The notes under the pieces: generated by a model
Told to the model about the DNA's origin: nothing
The model's input: the letters and a program-made list of their open reading frames with translations, nothing else
Database searches by the model: none
From: Clostridiales bacterium
Lineage (GTDB): Bacteria > Bacillota > Clostridia > Saccharofermentanales > Saccharofermentanaceae
Direction of reading: 5' to 3'
Assembly (NCBI GenBank): GCA_017509205.1
Contig: JAFWQF010000022.1
Span: forward strand, 1-33,314
DNA: 33,314 bases
Shown: one piece after another, positions 24,977 to 31,454 of the stretch
How the letters are laid out: the number at the start of each line of letters is the position of its first letter
Position numbering within the stretch: position 1 is the first letter of the stretch
Made by a program: the position numbers and the translations under genes

Positions 24977-25795
24977 ATGGATAAGAGGCAAGCGATAACA
25001 AAACCCATAATACAGGCCGCGATAATAATGGCGGTCTTCTACGCGATCGAGACAGCAATGGTCTATCTGAAAGTGTTCCCGGACAATAACACTCTGATGT
25101 GCGCTGATATCATGCTCAGGATCATATTCGGAATCGTAGCCCTAGTGCTCCTTAAGAATTGGTCAAAGCGCGGTGAGAGCAAATTTACGGTAAAACAGCT
25201 CTTTACCAACAGGATATCCAAGGGGACATGGCTAGCTGTTATCCCCATGATCATATGCATCATCCTGCCCTTCTTTAAGCTCTTCGCTGCCTATGCCTTT
25301 ACGACAAAAGCAATAGTGGCTTTGAGCATATTGATCCTTCAGCAGTTTGCGACCGGCTGGTTTGAGGAATCAGTACAGAGGGGCCTTCTGATGAACGGCC
25401 TCATTAAGCACAATACGGGTACGGTCAGGCAGAGACTGTTTACGATATTCATCACGGGTGCTTTCTTCGGTCTGGGCCACGGACTCAACATTTTATTCGG
25501 CGAAAACCCTCTGATCCAGGTGCCTTCCACATTTCTGTGGGGCATGTTCATAGCGGCGGTCTATATGCTCTCGGATAATCTTCTTCTGGTCATGGTGCTC
25601 CATGCCTTAAGCGACTCTACATTCAGGATCGTTAAGGGCCTGTTCGGTTTCGTTCAAGATGCCCCCATCTGTCAGGCAGTTAACATCGCAAGGAATGTCA
25701 TTGAATATGTGGTGCTTCCGGTTACGGCCATTCTGATATGTGTTTTCTTCGACAGACTCAAAAGCCAAGGATCCCGTCGAAAAGTAATCGAATAA
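24977..25795 (+). CDS. CPBP family intramembrane metalloprotease
   Basis: The 272-residue membrane protein carries the full CPBP motif set: WFEESVQRG (Glu130, Glu131, Arg135), FGLGH (His168) and HALSD (His209, Asp213), in seven to eight helices. AGAAAGGTGATC, close to the anti-Shine-Dalgarno complement, lies about eight bases before the ATG. It stands alone: the neighbours are a divergent surface protein gene and the prepilin-like micro-gene. It is not closely similar by eye to the CPBP protein at 14449. Substrate unknown. Confidence 0.88.
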   Translation: MDKRQAITKPIIQAAIIMAVFYAIETAMVYLKVFPDNNTLMCADIMLRIIFGIVALVLLKNWSKRGESKFTVKQLFTNRISKGTWLAVIPMIICIILPFFKLFAAYAFTTKAIVALSILILQQFATGWFEESVQRGLLMNGLIKHNTGTVRQRLFTIFITGAFFGLGHGLNILFGENPLIQVPSTFLWGMFIAAVYMLSDNLLLVMVLHALSDSTFRIVKGLFGFVQDAPICQAVNIARNVIEYVVLPVTAILICVFFDRLKSQGSRRKVIE

Positions 25796-25801
25796 AAACG
25801 A

Positions 25802-25831
25802 TTGATACATCAATGCCAATGTACATATAAT
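25802..25831 (+). promoter_or_regulatory. promoter of the prepilin-like micro-gene
   Basis: TTGATA at 25802-25807 and TATAAT at 25826-25831, spaced by 18 bases, make a good promoter. The roughly 70-base leader contains two mutually exclusive short stems: CGGGT with ACCCG, or AAACGG (25877 on) with CCGTTT, just ahead of the ribosome binding site. I could not match it to a known riboswitch. Confidence 0.6.
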
Positions 25832-25908
25832 AGGTGTACAGATCAGCAGTTCTTATTGGACAGTCCTTATGCGGGTAAACGGACTTGACCCGTTTGGGAG
25901 GCAGACAG

Positions 25909-26052
25909 ATGGAAAAGATGATCAGATCAAGAAAAGGCATGTCACTTGCCGAGCTGTTACTGGTCATTGCGATCGGCGCGATCATAACAGTTGCAGTGGT
26001 AGCAGTTCTCGTTAGCTTGTTTCAGGACCTGCCTTGGGAATTCCTGGAATGA
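25909..26052 (+). CDS. 47-residue type IV prepilin-like micro-protein
   Basis: GGGAGG at 25896-25901 is seven bases before the ATG, and a promoter lies upstream. The product reads MEKMIRSRKG followed by MSLAELLLVIAIGAI and a further hydrophobic run, then ends DLPWEFLE. The basic leader, Gly before Met, Glu at position 5 of the mature part and an uninterrupted 20-residue hydrophobic helix are the class III-like prepilin peptidase signature. Normal pilins and pseudopilins have a further 80-150 residue globular domain; here translation stops 37 residues after the cleavage site. It could be a true mini-pilin, or a decayed pilin gene, but the good translation signals favour a functional product. 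No other pilus genes are in the window. Confidence 0.7.
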   Translation: MEKMIRSRKGMSLAELLLVIAIGAIITVAVVAVLVSLFQDLPWEFLE

Positions 26053-26085
26053 TAATCAGCCTTAGTTCTGATTAAGAATAAAAGT

Positions 26086-26148
26086 GCTATAATTCAAACA
26101 GAAACAACGGCGTTTCATCTTATTTATAGATGGAACGCTTTATTTTTG
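26086..26148 (+). promoter_or_regulatory. -10 box followed within 20 bases by a strong terminator hairpin
   Basis: TGCTATAAT places an extended -10 at 26088-26093. GCGTTTCATCT (26110-26120) pairs with AGATGGAACGC (26128-26138) with one G-U pair, then TTTATTTTTG. A transcript starting near 26100 would end after about 45-50 bases. Either this is a short RNA, or the hairpin terminates the prepilin-like gene and the -10 match is fortuitous. Confidence 0.55.
26110..26148 (+). terminator. intrinsic terminator downstream of the prepilin-like gene
   Basis: Eleven paired positions with a TATTTAT loop and a T-rich tail TTTATTTTTG. It lies 57 bases after the micro-gene stop and 100 bases before the next gene. 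Confidence 0.85.
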
Positions 26149-26248
26149 CATTTCACCTGCCGATTTCAGCCACTTACCGCGTTTTAGAACACAAGTCGAA
26201 ATCCCTTTGTTACCATGAGGCCACAAACAAAGACAGGAGGTAACAAAG

Positions 26249-26443
26249 ATGAAACTGATATCAAGATTCATGAAGAGCAGATGGTGGCACCTTTTCGCTG
26301 CGTTTTACATGCTGGCAACGGTCGCATACATAATATACATGGCAGTGACTCAGCGCATTCTCATGGCAGGCTTCATGGTATCCACGATCTTCATGCTTGG
26401 GATCGAGCTCTGGAATTTTGCGTCACGCCGCCAGATAACTTGA
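26249..26443 (+). CDS. small two-helix membrane protein
   Basis: The 64-residue product has two hydrophobic helices (HLFAAFYMLATVAYIIYM and ILMAGFMVSTIFMLGIELW) with basic residues at both ends. AGGAGGT lies eight bases before the ATG. It precedes the LytTR gene by 41 bases in the same direction, so it probably belongs to that module. I do not recognise a family; a role with the LytTR/membrane-protein pair is inferred from position only. Confidence 0.75.
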   Translation: MKLISRFMKSRWWHLFAAFYMLATVAYIIYMAVTQRILMAGFMVSTIFMLGIELWNFASRRQIT

Positions 26444-26484
26444 TGTAACATTGAAGTATATTTCCGCAGGGAGGCTTTCATAAA

Positions 26485-26922
26485 GTGAAAGTAAACATAG
26501 ACATATCAGCTGAATACAAGGAACCATTTGCGGTCATCCACACCGACAAGGTCACCGACGAGATCCAGCGCATGATCGACATATTCAGCAACAGCGAGAC
26601 GCCGATAACGGCACTTCAGAATGAAGAAGACATCGTGGTGCTGCAGCCGAAAGACATCTACATGGTAAGGGTCGAAAACGGCGACACGGTCATCTACGGT
26701 GCTAAGCAGAAATACCGTTCACGCAGAAGGCTTTACGAGCTGGCAGATCAGCTCGGAAAGCAGTTCATGCAGATATCAAAGACCACGCTGATCAATCTGT
26801 CTTACATGGACAGCATAGAGCCCGGGTTCAGCGGAACGCTTCTACTGAAGCTTAAGAACGGTGATAAGGATTATGTCTCAAGAAAGTATCTGCCGGAATT
26901 CAAAAAGTATCTGGGCTTATAA
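26485..26922 (+). CDS. stand-alone LytTR DNA-binding regulator (module 1), GTG start
   Basis: The 145-residue protein has a short N-terminal region without receiver residues and a LytTR domain at about 45-145 (DIVVLQPKDIYMVRVENG, FMQISKTTLINLSYMDSI). The start is GTG with AGGGAGG ten bases upstream. There is no phospho-acceptor, so activity must be set another way. In streptococcal LytTR regulatory systems (HdrRM, BrsRM) a membrane partner encoded next door inhibits the regulator; the four-helix protein 12 bases downstream fits that role. The direct target is not evident; I found no clear 21-bp direct repeat before this operon. Confidence 0.92.
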   Translation: MKVNIDISAEYKEPFAVIHTDKVTDEIQRMIDIFSNSETPITALQNEEDIVVLQPKDIYMVRVENGDTVIYGAKQKYRSRRRLYELADQLGKQFMQISKTTLINLSYMDSIEPGFSGTLLLKLKNGDKDYVSRKYLPEFKKYLGL

Positions 26923-26934
26923 GGGAGGATTAAG

Positions 26935-27372
26935 ATGAAAAATACAGTTAAGGATCTGATCAGGAGCACAGTGATCAGCATCGGAATGGCACTTGCGATC
27001 TTCTGCATCGTCGGAATGATCTTTGATAACTTGAACGGAGGAACGTTCACACTTGCAGACCACCGCTTCACGAAAATGGTAATCGGCAGCGCACTTGTTG
27101 GAATAGGATTTGGCGTACCGACGGTGGTCTACAACAGCGACAAGCTACCCATGCCTGTCAAAGTGCTGATCCAAATGGGAATCGGATGCGTAATATATAC
27201 AGTCGTAGCTTACGCCGTAGGGTGGTTCGGAGCTTCGGCAACCATCGGACAGGGCCTCGTGATAGCCGCCATCCAGCTTGCAGTCGCATTCATAATCTGG
27301 TTCTGCTTCATGAGATATTACCGCAGGGAAGCAAAGCAGATGAACGAGAAGATCCAGGCTTTAAAGAAGTAA
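26935..27372 (+). CDS. DUF3021-type four-helix membrane protein (module 1)
   Basis: The 145-residue protein has four hydrophobic helices (about 10-30, 47-66, 76-96 and 104-125) and a basic cytoplasmic tail (RYYRREAKQMNEKIQALKK). Size, topology and position straight after a stand-alone LytTR gene are those of DUF3021 proteins. GGGAGG precedes the ATG by about seven bases. The probable role is to hold or modulate the LytTR protein at the membrane, by analogy with HdrM/BrsM; this is inference. A good terminator follows. Confidence 0.85.
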   Translation: MKNTVKDLIRSTVISIGMALAIFCIVGMIFDNLNGGTFTLADHRFTKMVIGSALVGIGFGVPTVVYNSDKLPMPVKVLIQMGIGCVIYTVVAYAVGWFGASATIGQGLVIAAIQLAVAFIIWFCFMRYYRREAKQMNEKIQALKK

Positions 27373-27376
27373 ATAG

Positions 27377-27406
27377 AAAGGTCACTGAATAAAAAGTGAC
27401 CTTTTT
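27377..27406. terminator. bidirectional intrinsic terminator
   Basis: AAAGGTCAC (27377-27385) pairs with GTGACCTTT (27396-27404) over a ten-base A-rich loop. T runs follow on both strands. It separates the LytTR module 1 operon (+) from the convergent lipoprotein gene (-). Confidence 0.9.
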
Positions 27407-27905
27407 ATGTGTAATCGATAAATCCGCCGACGATCTTTTCTTCAGATCCCTTGTCGTTATCAGCCGGCAGCTCGACCGAAAATAATCTGATACCCTTATT
27501 TCCCGGGTTCTTCTTGTCTGCCCTGACCTGGGAAAAAGTAATGCACTTATATGTCTTCCCCGTATCGGTCTCAACGTTTTCATATCTGATGTTTACTGAA
27601 TAGTATGAGGTCTGGCCGTGATCAATGCGTTCCTCTTCCCCGCCTGAACGTATCCTCTCATAACTTACGATATTGCCGTCAATGCTTGCGAAGAAATCTT
27701 CCCACTCTTTTTCAAGATCGTAAGTATCTCTGACATCATCCGTGAACAGATCGATAAGCTTTTCGGTATCCTTGTTCTTAAGGTATTCGAAATACTTCAC
27801 CGCTTCCTTCCTGGCTTTGTTTGAAGGATTGAACTCACGGCATGAAGTAAATGATAATATAAATAAGACTGATATTAATACAGCTAACGCTTTCTTTGTT
27901 CTCAT
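27405..27905 (-). CDS. putative lipoprotein, DUF5104-like
   Basis: The 166-residue product starts with a lipoprotein signal (VLFILSFTSCRE, Cys near 22). The mature part opens with a helical region (KEAVKYFEYLKNKDTEKLIDLFTDDVRD), followed by beta strands (YYSVNIRYENVET, YKCITFSQVRAD). This helix-then-strands order and the spacing of the DTEKLIDLF segment resemble the DUF5104/NTF2-like lipoproteins of Clostridia; I recall the family only from its general look, so the name is tentative. Anchored outside the cell, function unknown. It stands alone and shares its terminator with module 1. Confidence 0.7.
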   Translation of the reverse strand: MRTKKALAVLISVLFILSFTSCREFNPSNKARKEAVKYFEYLKNKDTEKLIDLFTDDVRDTYDLEKEWEDFFASIDGNIVSYERIRSGGEEERIDHGQTSYYSVNIRYENVETDTGKTYKCITFSQVRADKKNPGNKGIRLFSVELPADNDKGSEEKIVGGFIDYT

Positions 27906-27983
27906 ATCCCTGTCCCCAAATTAATGATATCGCCATTATATCATTCAGTTTTGTATCCTTGAGTGCCGTTCGTCCCCTGTTGC

Positions 27984-28011
27984 CTCCTCTCTTTTGAACA
28001 AAACGGAGGAG
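27984..28011 (+). other. hairpin in the 225-base gap, followed by a three-codon mini-ORF
   Basis: CTCCTC (27984-27989) pairs with GAGGAG (28006-28011); inside, TTTT pairs with AAAA around GAAC. Five bases later CGGAGG (28016-28021) stands seven bases before ATG GTA ATA TAA (28029-28040). The gap 27906-28130 holds no longer gene on this strand. The sequence CTTTTGAAC also occurs, slightly changed, in the leader of the ABC transporter at 31400. Confidence 0.45.
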
Positions 28012-28130
28012 CTCACGGAGGATTTACAATGGTAATATAAAAAAGTTGAAAAAATTTTCTTAAGACCACCCAATAATCCGGCTGCTCTGTGTGTCTATAG
28101 AGTAGATGCGGACATAAGGAGGCAAAAAAC

Positions 28131-28208
28131 ATGACCGACAGAGAACTCGCTAAAAAGAATGGCGAAAAGAGAAAGGACATCCCGCCCGTAGCTTACTGGG
28201 AAGGTTGA
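28131..28208 (+). CDS. 25-residue hydrophilic micro-protein, unknown
   Basis: AAGGAGG lies seven bases before this ATG, one of the best ribosome binding sites in the window. The product is MTDRELAKKNGEKRKDIPPV followed by AYWEG, a highly charged peptide with no signal sequence or membrane helix. I recognise no family. It lies 62 bases before the second BspA-like gene, which has its own -10 box. It could be a regulatory micro-protein or a short leader ORF; comparison of several genomes would be needed to tell real coding from chance. Confidence 0.5.
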   Translation: MTDRELAKKNGEKRKDIPPVAYWEG

Positions 28209-28219
28209 TTCAAAGAGTA

Positions 28220-28225
28220 TATAAT
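28220..28225 (+). promoter_or_regulatory. -10 box of the second BspA-like gene
   Basis: TATAAT lies 46 bases before the ATG at 28271. No -35 at the proper distance; an A-rich stretch follows. Confidence 0.4.
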
Positions 28226-28270
28226 TAAAAAAGTTATCGTCTTGCTTTACCCAGCATAGGGAGATCAATT

Positions 28271-30355
28271 ATGAAACATTTAAAGATCACATCAATTTTG
28301 TTATCAGCAGCAATGTGCGCATCCATGGTGATGTCACCTGTTCCGGTCTTTGCCGACGAGACAGAAAGCACATCTGAAACACAGAAGATTGAAGAGACTG
28401 AAAAAGAAGAAACCAAAACAAAAGAGACGGAAAAGAAAGTAACAGAGACAAAAGAAACGCAGGAGACCAAGGCTTCTGAAGAAGCTAAGGAAACCGAAGA
28501 ATCCACGAAGGAGACTGAAGAGACCGAAACTCAGGAGCCTGTAAAGGAGACGGAACCTGAGCAGACACAAGCTCCTGAAGAGACCGTAAAACCGGAGCCG
28601 GAAGCTGAACAGAAAGAAGAATCAGAAGATTCCGAAAAAGAAGAGGCTTTAGAAAAAGAGGCGCCTGAACAGGATGCTGAAGATAAAAAAGAAGCCGTAA
28701 ATGGTTTTGCTACAAAATGCGGAAAAAACCTGAAGTGGACATTGGATAGTGAAGGAACGCTGATCGTATCCGGTAAAGGGGCAATGTATAATTTTGACGA
28801 ATGGATAGGTCTTAATTATAGTGACCCTGACGGTTTCTATCCGCCGTGGGCTCAACAAATGGATTCAATAAAGAAGATAGTTATAAAGTCCGGTGTAACT
28901 TCGATCGGCAACGCTGCTTTTCACTGGGCTAATGCTGAAAGTGTTTCGCTGCCTGCCGGTTTGGTTTCAATCGGAAAACACGCTTTTGAAGGCACTGATA
29001 TAACAAGCGTTGTGTTACCCAAAAGCTTAAAATCTATCGGCGATGAAGCTTTTTATTATTGCATTTACCTTACAGATGTTTCCATTCAGTCTGGAGTTAC
29101 CAGCATAGGTGAATCAGCTTTTAATACTTCTCGCATAAAAACGATCTCTCTTCCCAACAGTGTAACATCAATTGGAAAAAGTGCCTTTGAAGGCTGCGCT
29201 GACCTAACAGAATTTAAGTTCTCTGATAAAGTGACTGCTATTAAGTTCAGAACATTTGCAGGCTGTCACAAACTTACAAAGGTTGTATTTCCTGAAAATC
29301 TTAAGACGATAGGAGAGCAGGCTTTTTGGGAGTGCTCTTCACTGAATATTACGATCCCAAAGAGTGTAATAAACATCGATGGAAACGCTTTCTACAATTG
29401 TACAGGTTTAGAGAAAATAACTATACACGGAGGCATTAAGAAAATTGGTAAATATGCTTTCTACAATTGTACAGGTTTAAAGGAAATAACTATACTTGAG
29501 GGCGTTACGCAAATCGGTGAATTCGCTTTTGGCCATTGTGAAAATGTTAAGACCTTAGCGCTTCCGTTTAACACATTGACAATAATTGATAACGGAGCAT
29601 TTTCGGGGTGTAAAAGCCTTACCGAAGTAAAACTTCCAATAACGCTGCAAAAATCGCTGCAGAATGTTTTCAAGCAGTGCGATAATCTTAAAGATGTATA
29701 TCTTTCAAAATATATGGAAAATGGAGTATACAATTGCTTTAGTTTTTCTCCGGAACTGCATTATTATGATTATCCCGCATATAAAGATGTACTGGTTGTA
29801 GGCGGCCTCAAATATCAGGTGACGTTCCCTGCGATCAACGGAACGGGAACGGTCAAACTTATTGGCGCGGAGTCTGCTTTGACAAAGGTATCAGTACCAA
29901 GTGTCATTACTTATAATTCCGTGACCTATAAGGTTACCGTTATCGGAGAAAAAGCATTCTACAAGAATACTTCGATAAGATCACTGGTCATAGGATCAAA
30001 TGTGACAAGCATTGAAGATCAGGCATTTTTAGGCTGCCCCGGACTTGTATCGGTTACCGGCGGTCTAAGGCTCAGATCGATCGGATCTAAGGTTTTCACT
30101 AACTGTTCAAAGCTTAAGACATTCAAGATCACATCTTCGGTGTTATGGAAGATCGGGCCTTATTCTCTCTATGGAGATAAGGCGCTTAAGACCCTCTATT
30201 TGAAAAAGACCACCAAGCTGGTCAAGAGCGGTGTCAAGCAGTCACTCAAGGGTTCAAAGGTTAAGACAGTCAAAGTAAAGAAGTCAAAAGTCAAGAAGTA
30301 TAAGAAATACTTTAAGAAGTCGAATTCAGGTAGAAGCGTCAAGGTTAAGAAGTAA
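28271..30355 (+). CDS. BspA-like leucine-rich repeat surface protein, large paralogue
   Basis: The 694-residue product has a signal peptide (SAAMCASMVMSPVPVFA), then a linker of about 115 residues made of Glu/Thr/Lys/Pro-rich ETEE-like repeats. A BspA entry domain (NLKWTLDSEGTLIVSGKGA) and about a dozen 23-residue LRR_5 repeats follow. A break near residues 505-545 (VVGGLKYQVTFPAINGTG) separates a second block of repeats, and the basic tail is rich in KVKKSKVKK. Two adjacent repeats (from 29387 and 29456) are nearly identical in DNA, and the central repeat block is visibly more AT-rich than the ends, suggesting recent duplication and imported sequence. GGGAGAT precedes the ATG. Surface adhesion or binding is the usual inference for BspA proteins. 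Confidence 0.9.
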   Translation: MKHLKITSILLSAAMCASMVMSPVPVFADETESTSETQKIEETEKEETKTKETEKKVTETKETQETKASEEAKETEESTKETEETETQEPVKETEPEQTQAPEETVKPEPEAEQKEESEDSEKEEALEKEAPEQDAEDKKEAVNGFATKCGKNLKWTLDSEGTLIVSGKGAMYNFDEWIGLNYSDPDGFYPPWAQQMDSIKKIVIKSGVTSIGNAAFHWANAESVSLPAGLVSIGKHAFEGTDITSVVLPKSLKSIGDEAFYYCIYLTDVSIQSGVTSIGESAFNTSRIKTISLPNSVTSIGKSAFEGCADLTEFKFSDKVTAIKFRTFAGCHKLTKVVFPENLKTIGEQAFWECSSLNITIPKSVINIDGNAFYNCTGLEKITIHGGIKKIGKYAFYNCTGLKEITILEGVTQIGEFAFGHCENVKTLALPFNTLTIIDNGAFSGCKSLTEVKLPITLQKSLQNVFKQCDNLKDVYLSKYMENGVYNCFSFSPELHYYDYPAYKDVLVVGGLKYQVTFPAINGTGTVKLIGAESALTKVSVPSVITYNSVTYKVTVIGEKAFYKNTSIRSLVIGSNVTSIEDQAFLGCPGLVSVTGGLRLRSIGSKVFTNCSKLKTFKITSSVLWKIGPYSLYGDKALKTLYLKKTTKLVKSGVKQSLKGSKVKTVKVKKSKVKKYKKYFKKSNSGRSVKVKK
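29387..29524 (+). repeat. 69-bp tandem duplication of one leucine-rich repeat
   Basis: The 24 bases beginning GCTTTCTACAATTGTACAGG at 29387 recur exactly at 29456, 69 bases (23 codons, one LRR) later, and similarity continues through AAATAACTATAC before decaying. Other repeats of this gene are far less alike in DNA. Confidence 0.85.
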
Positions 30356-30385
30356 GGATGGATCATGAAGAGGACGGTGATGTGC

Positions 30386-30416
30386 GCCGGGCGGATAAAA
30401 CCGTCCGGCTCTTTTA
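30386..30416 (+). terminator. intrinsic terminator after the BspA-like gene
   Basis: GCCGGGCGG (30386-30394) pairs with CCGTCCGGC (30401-30409) with one G-U pair and an ATAAAA loop, followed by TCTTTTAA. A strong GC-rich terminator. Confidence 0.92.
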
Positions 30417-30419
30417 ATG

Positions 30420-30425
30420 TATAAT
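30420..30425 (+). promoter_or_regulatory. -10 box of LytTR module 2
   Basis: TATAAT lies directly after the terminator tail, 35 bases before the ATG at 30461. The -35 would fall in the terminator stem and is not recognisable. GTGA and TCAC (30430-30445 area) form a small dyad between the box and the ATG. Confidence 0.45.
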
Positions 30426-30460
30426 AGCCGTGAAATAAAGATCACATTTGTGGAGCGGAT

Positions 30461-30895
30461 ATGCGGGTAAGATTTGAACAGGTTGATTCTCCCGAAAAGG
30501 AAGAGGCGCTGATAAGGGCTCAGATTAAGTCTGATGACATTAAGGCTGCCATCGAGATCCTTGAGGGAAACCAGAGAAAGATCCCACTCATCAAAGACGG
30601 AAACAACGTGTTTATCGATGTCTCGGCACTCTATTACATCGAGTCTGTAGACAAGAAATCTTTCGTATATACAAAACAGAACTGCTACGAGACAAGGCTC
30701 AGGCTTTATGAGCTTGAAGAGACGCTTGGCGCTTATTTCCTTAGGGTTTCAAAGTCCATGATCGTCAACCTCAGGAAGATCAAAGGCGTCAAATCCGACA
30801 TCAGCGGAAGGATGGAAGCAACGCTGCTCAACGATGAGAAGATCGTCATATCCAGAAGCTACGTAAAAGAAATCAAAAGGAGGCTTGATATATGA
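30461..30895 (+). CDS. stand-alone LytTR DNA-binding regulator (module 2)
   Basis: The 144-residue protein has a short N-terminal segment and a LytTR domain at about 45-144 (VFIDVSALYYIESVDKKSF, YFLRVSKSMIVNLRKIKGV). No receiver is present. It is a paralogue of the protein at 26485, with the same length and order of elements. GTGGAG lies five bases before the ATG. Its stop overlaps the start of the DUF3021-type gene, so the two proteins are translationally coupled. The pair of direct repeats 21 bp apart at 31344-31374, just before the ABC genes, is a candidate binding site. Confidence 0.92.
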   Translation: MRVRFEQVDSPEKEEALIRAQIKSDDIKAAIEILEGNQRKIPLIKDGNNVFIDVSALYYIESVDKKSFVYTKQNCYETRLRLYELEETLGAYFLRVSKSMIVNLRKIKGVKSDISGRMEATLLNDEKIVISRSYVKEIKRRLDI

Positions 30896-31311
30896 GAAGT
30901 CTTAAACTCCTTTTCATGCAGGCAAGCTTTATATCAACGGGTATCTTCCTGGGCGTGGGAATCGCCCAGATCATCTACCATCTGATTGGAGATGAGTATA
31001 TCTCAGAATGGTACTTCATCCCGAGCGTACTGCTGACCGGCATACTGTGCTCTCTGCCTGTGCTCCTGCTTACGGGAGAAAACCATAATCACTACAAGCT
31101 CAGGATAGTCGCTCACTTCAGCATTCTGTTCATTGCGGTATCGCTTCTGGGCCTTCTTTTCAAGTGGTATTCAAACTTCATGGGATACGCGATCGTGATG
31201 CTTATATTCATCTGCGTCTATGTTTTTGTATGGATCGTCACCGCCTGGATATACAAGGCAGAAGACAAGCAGATAAACACAGCGCTTGATTCCATAAGAG
31301 ACGAAGAATAA
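30892..31311 (+). CDS. DUF3021-type four-helix membrane protein (module 2)
   Basis: The 139-residue protein has four hydrophobic helices and a charged cytoplasmic tail (YKAEDKQINTALDSIRDEE). It starts within the end of the LytTR gene (ATGA overlap), with AGGAGG eight to ten bases upstream inside that gene. Size, topology and linkage match DUF3021. A regulatory role toward the LytTR partner is inferred from the streptococcal LytTR systems. It precedes the ABC-2 exporter genes. Confidence 0.85.
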   Translation: MRSLKLLFMQASFISTGIFLGVGIAQIIYHLIGDEYISEWYFIPSVLLTGILCSLPVLLLTGENHNHYKLRIVAHFSILFIAVSLLGLLFKWYSNFMGYAIVMLIFICVYVFVWIVTAWIYKAEDKQINTALDSIRDEE

Positions 31312-31337
31312 GTCCCTTTTCAGATAAAATCCATCGA

Positions 31338-31392
31338 AAAAGAGCAACTTGGTAGACCGTTTTTGCAACTTGGTCGCGTTGCTCTTTTCTTT
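31338..31392 (+). promoter_or_regulatory. direct repeats 21 bp apart nested in a terminator-like hairpin, upstream of ABC genes
   Basis: GCAACTTGGT occurs at 31344-31353 and at 31365-31374, a 21-bp period, the spacing used by LytTR regulators. The same bases take part in hairpins: AAAAGAGCAAC (31338-31348) pairs with GTTGCTCTTTT (31378-31388), and the second GCAAC can pair with GTTGC at 31378-31382. The T-rich tail TCTTTTCTTTTC follows. The site may be both the end signal of module 2 and a regulator-binding site for the exporter operon. Confidence 0.65.
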
Positions 31393-31454
31393 TCTCCCCT
31401 TTGAACCGAAAATGTGCGCAGGAACTCAAAACCACATCAAAAGGGAGAAAAAAG

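Noticed and set aside
25838..25908. c-di-GMP or other known riboswitch before the prepilin-like gene
   Set aside because: The leader is too short for the c-di-GMP-I or -II folds and lacks their conserved segments; only two competing short stems are visible.
26161..26200. Possible LytTR direct repeats before module 1
   Set aside because: CAC...CG-like matches are spaced by 19 rather than 21 bp and agree at only about half of the positions.
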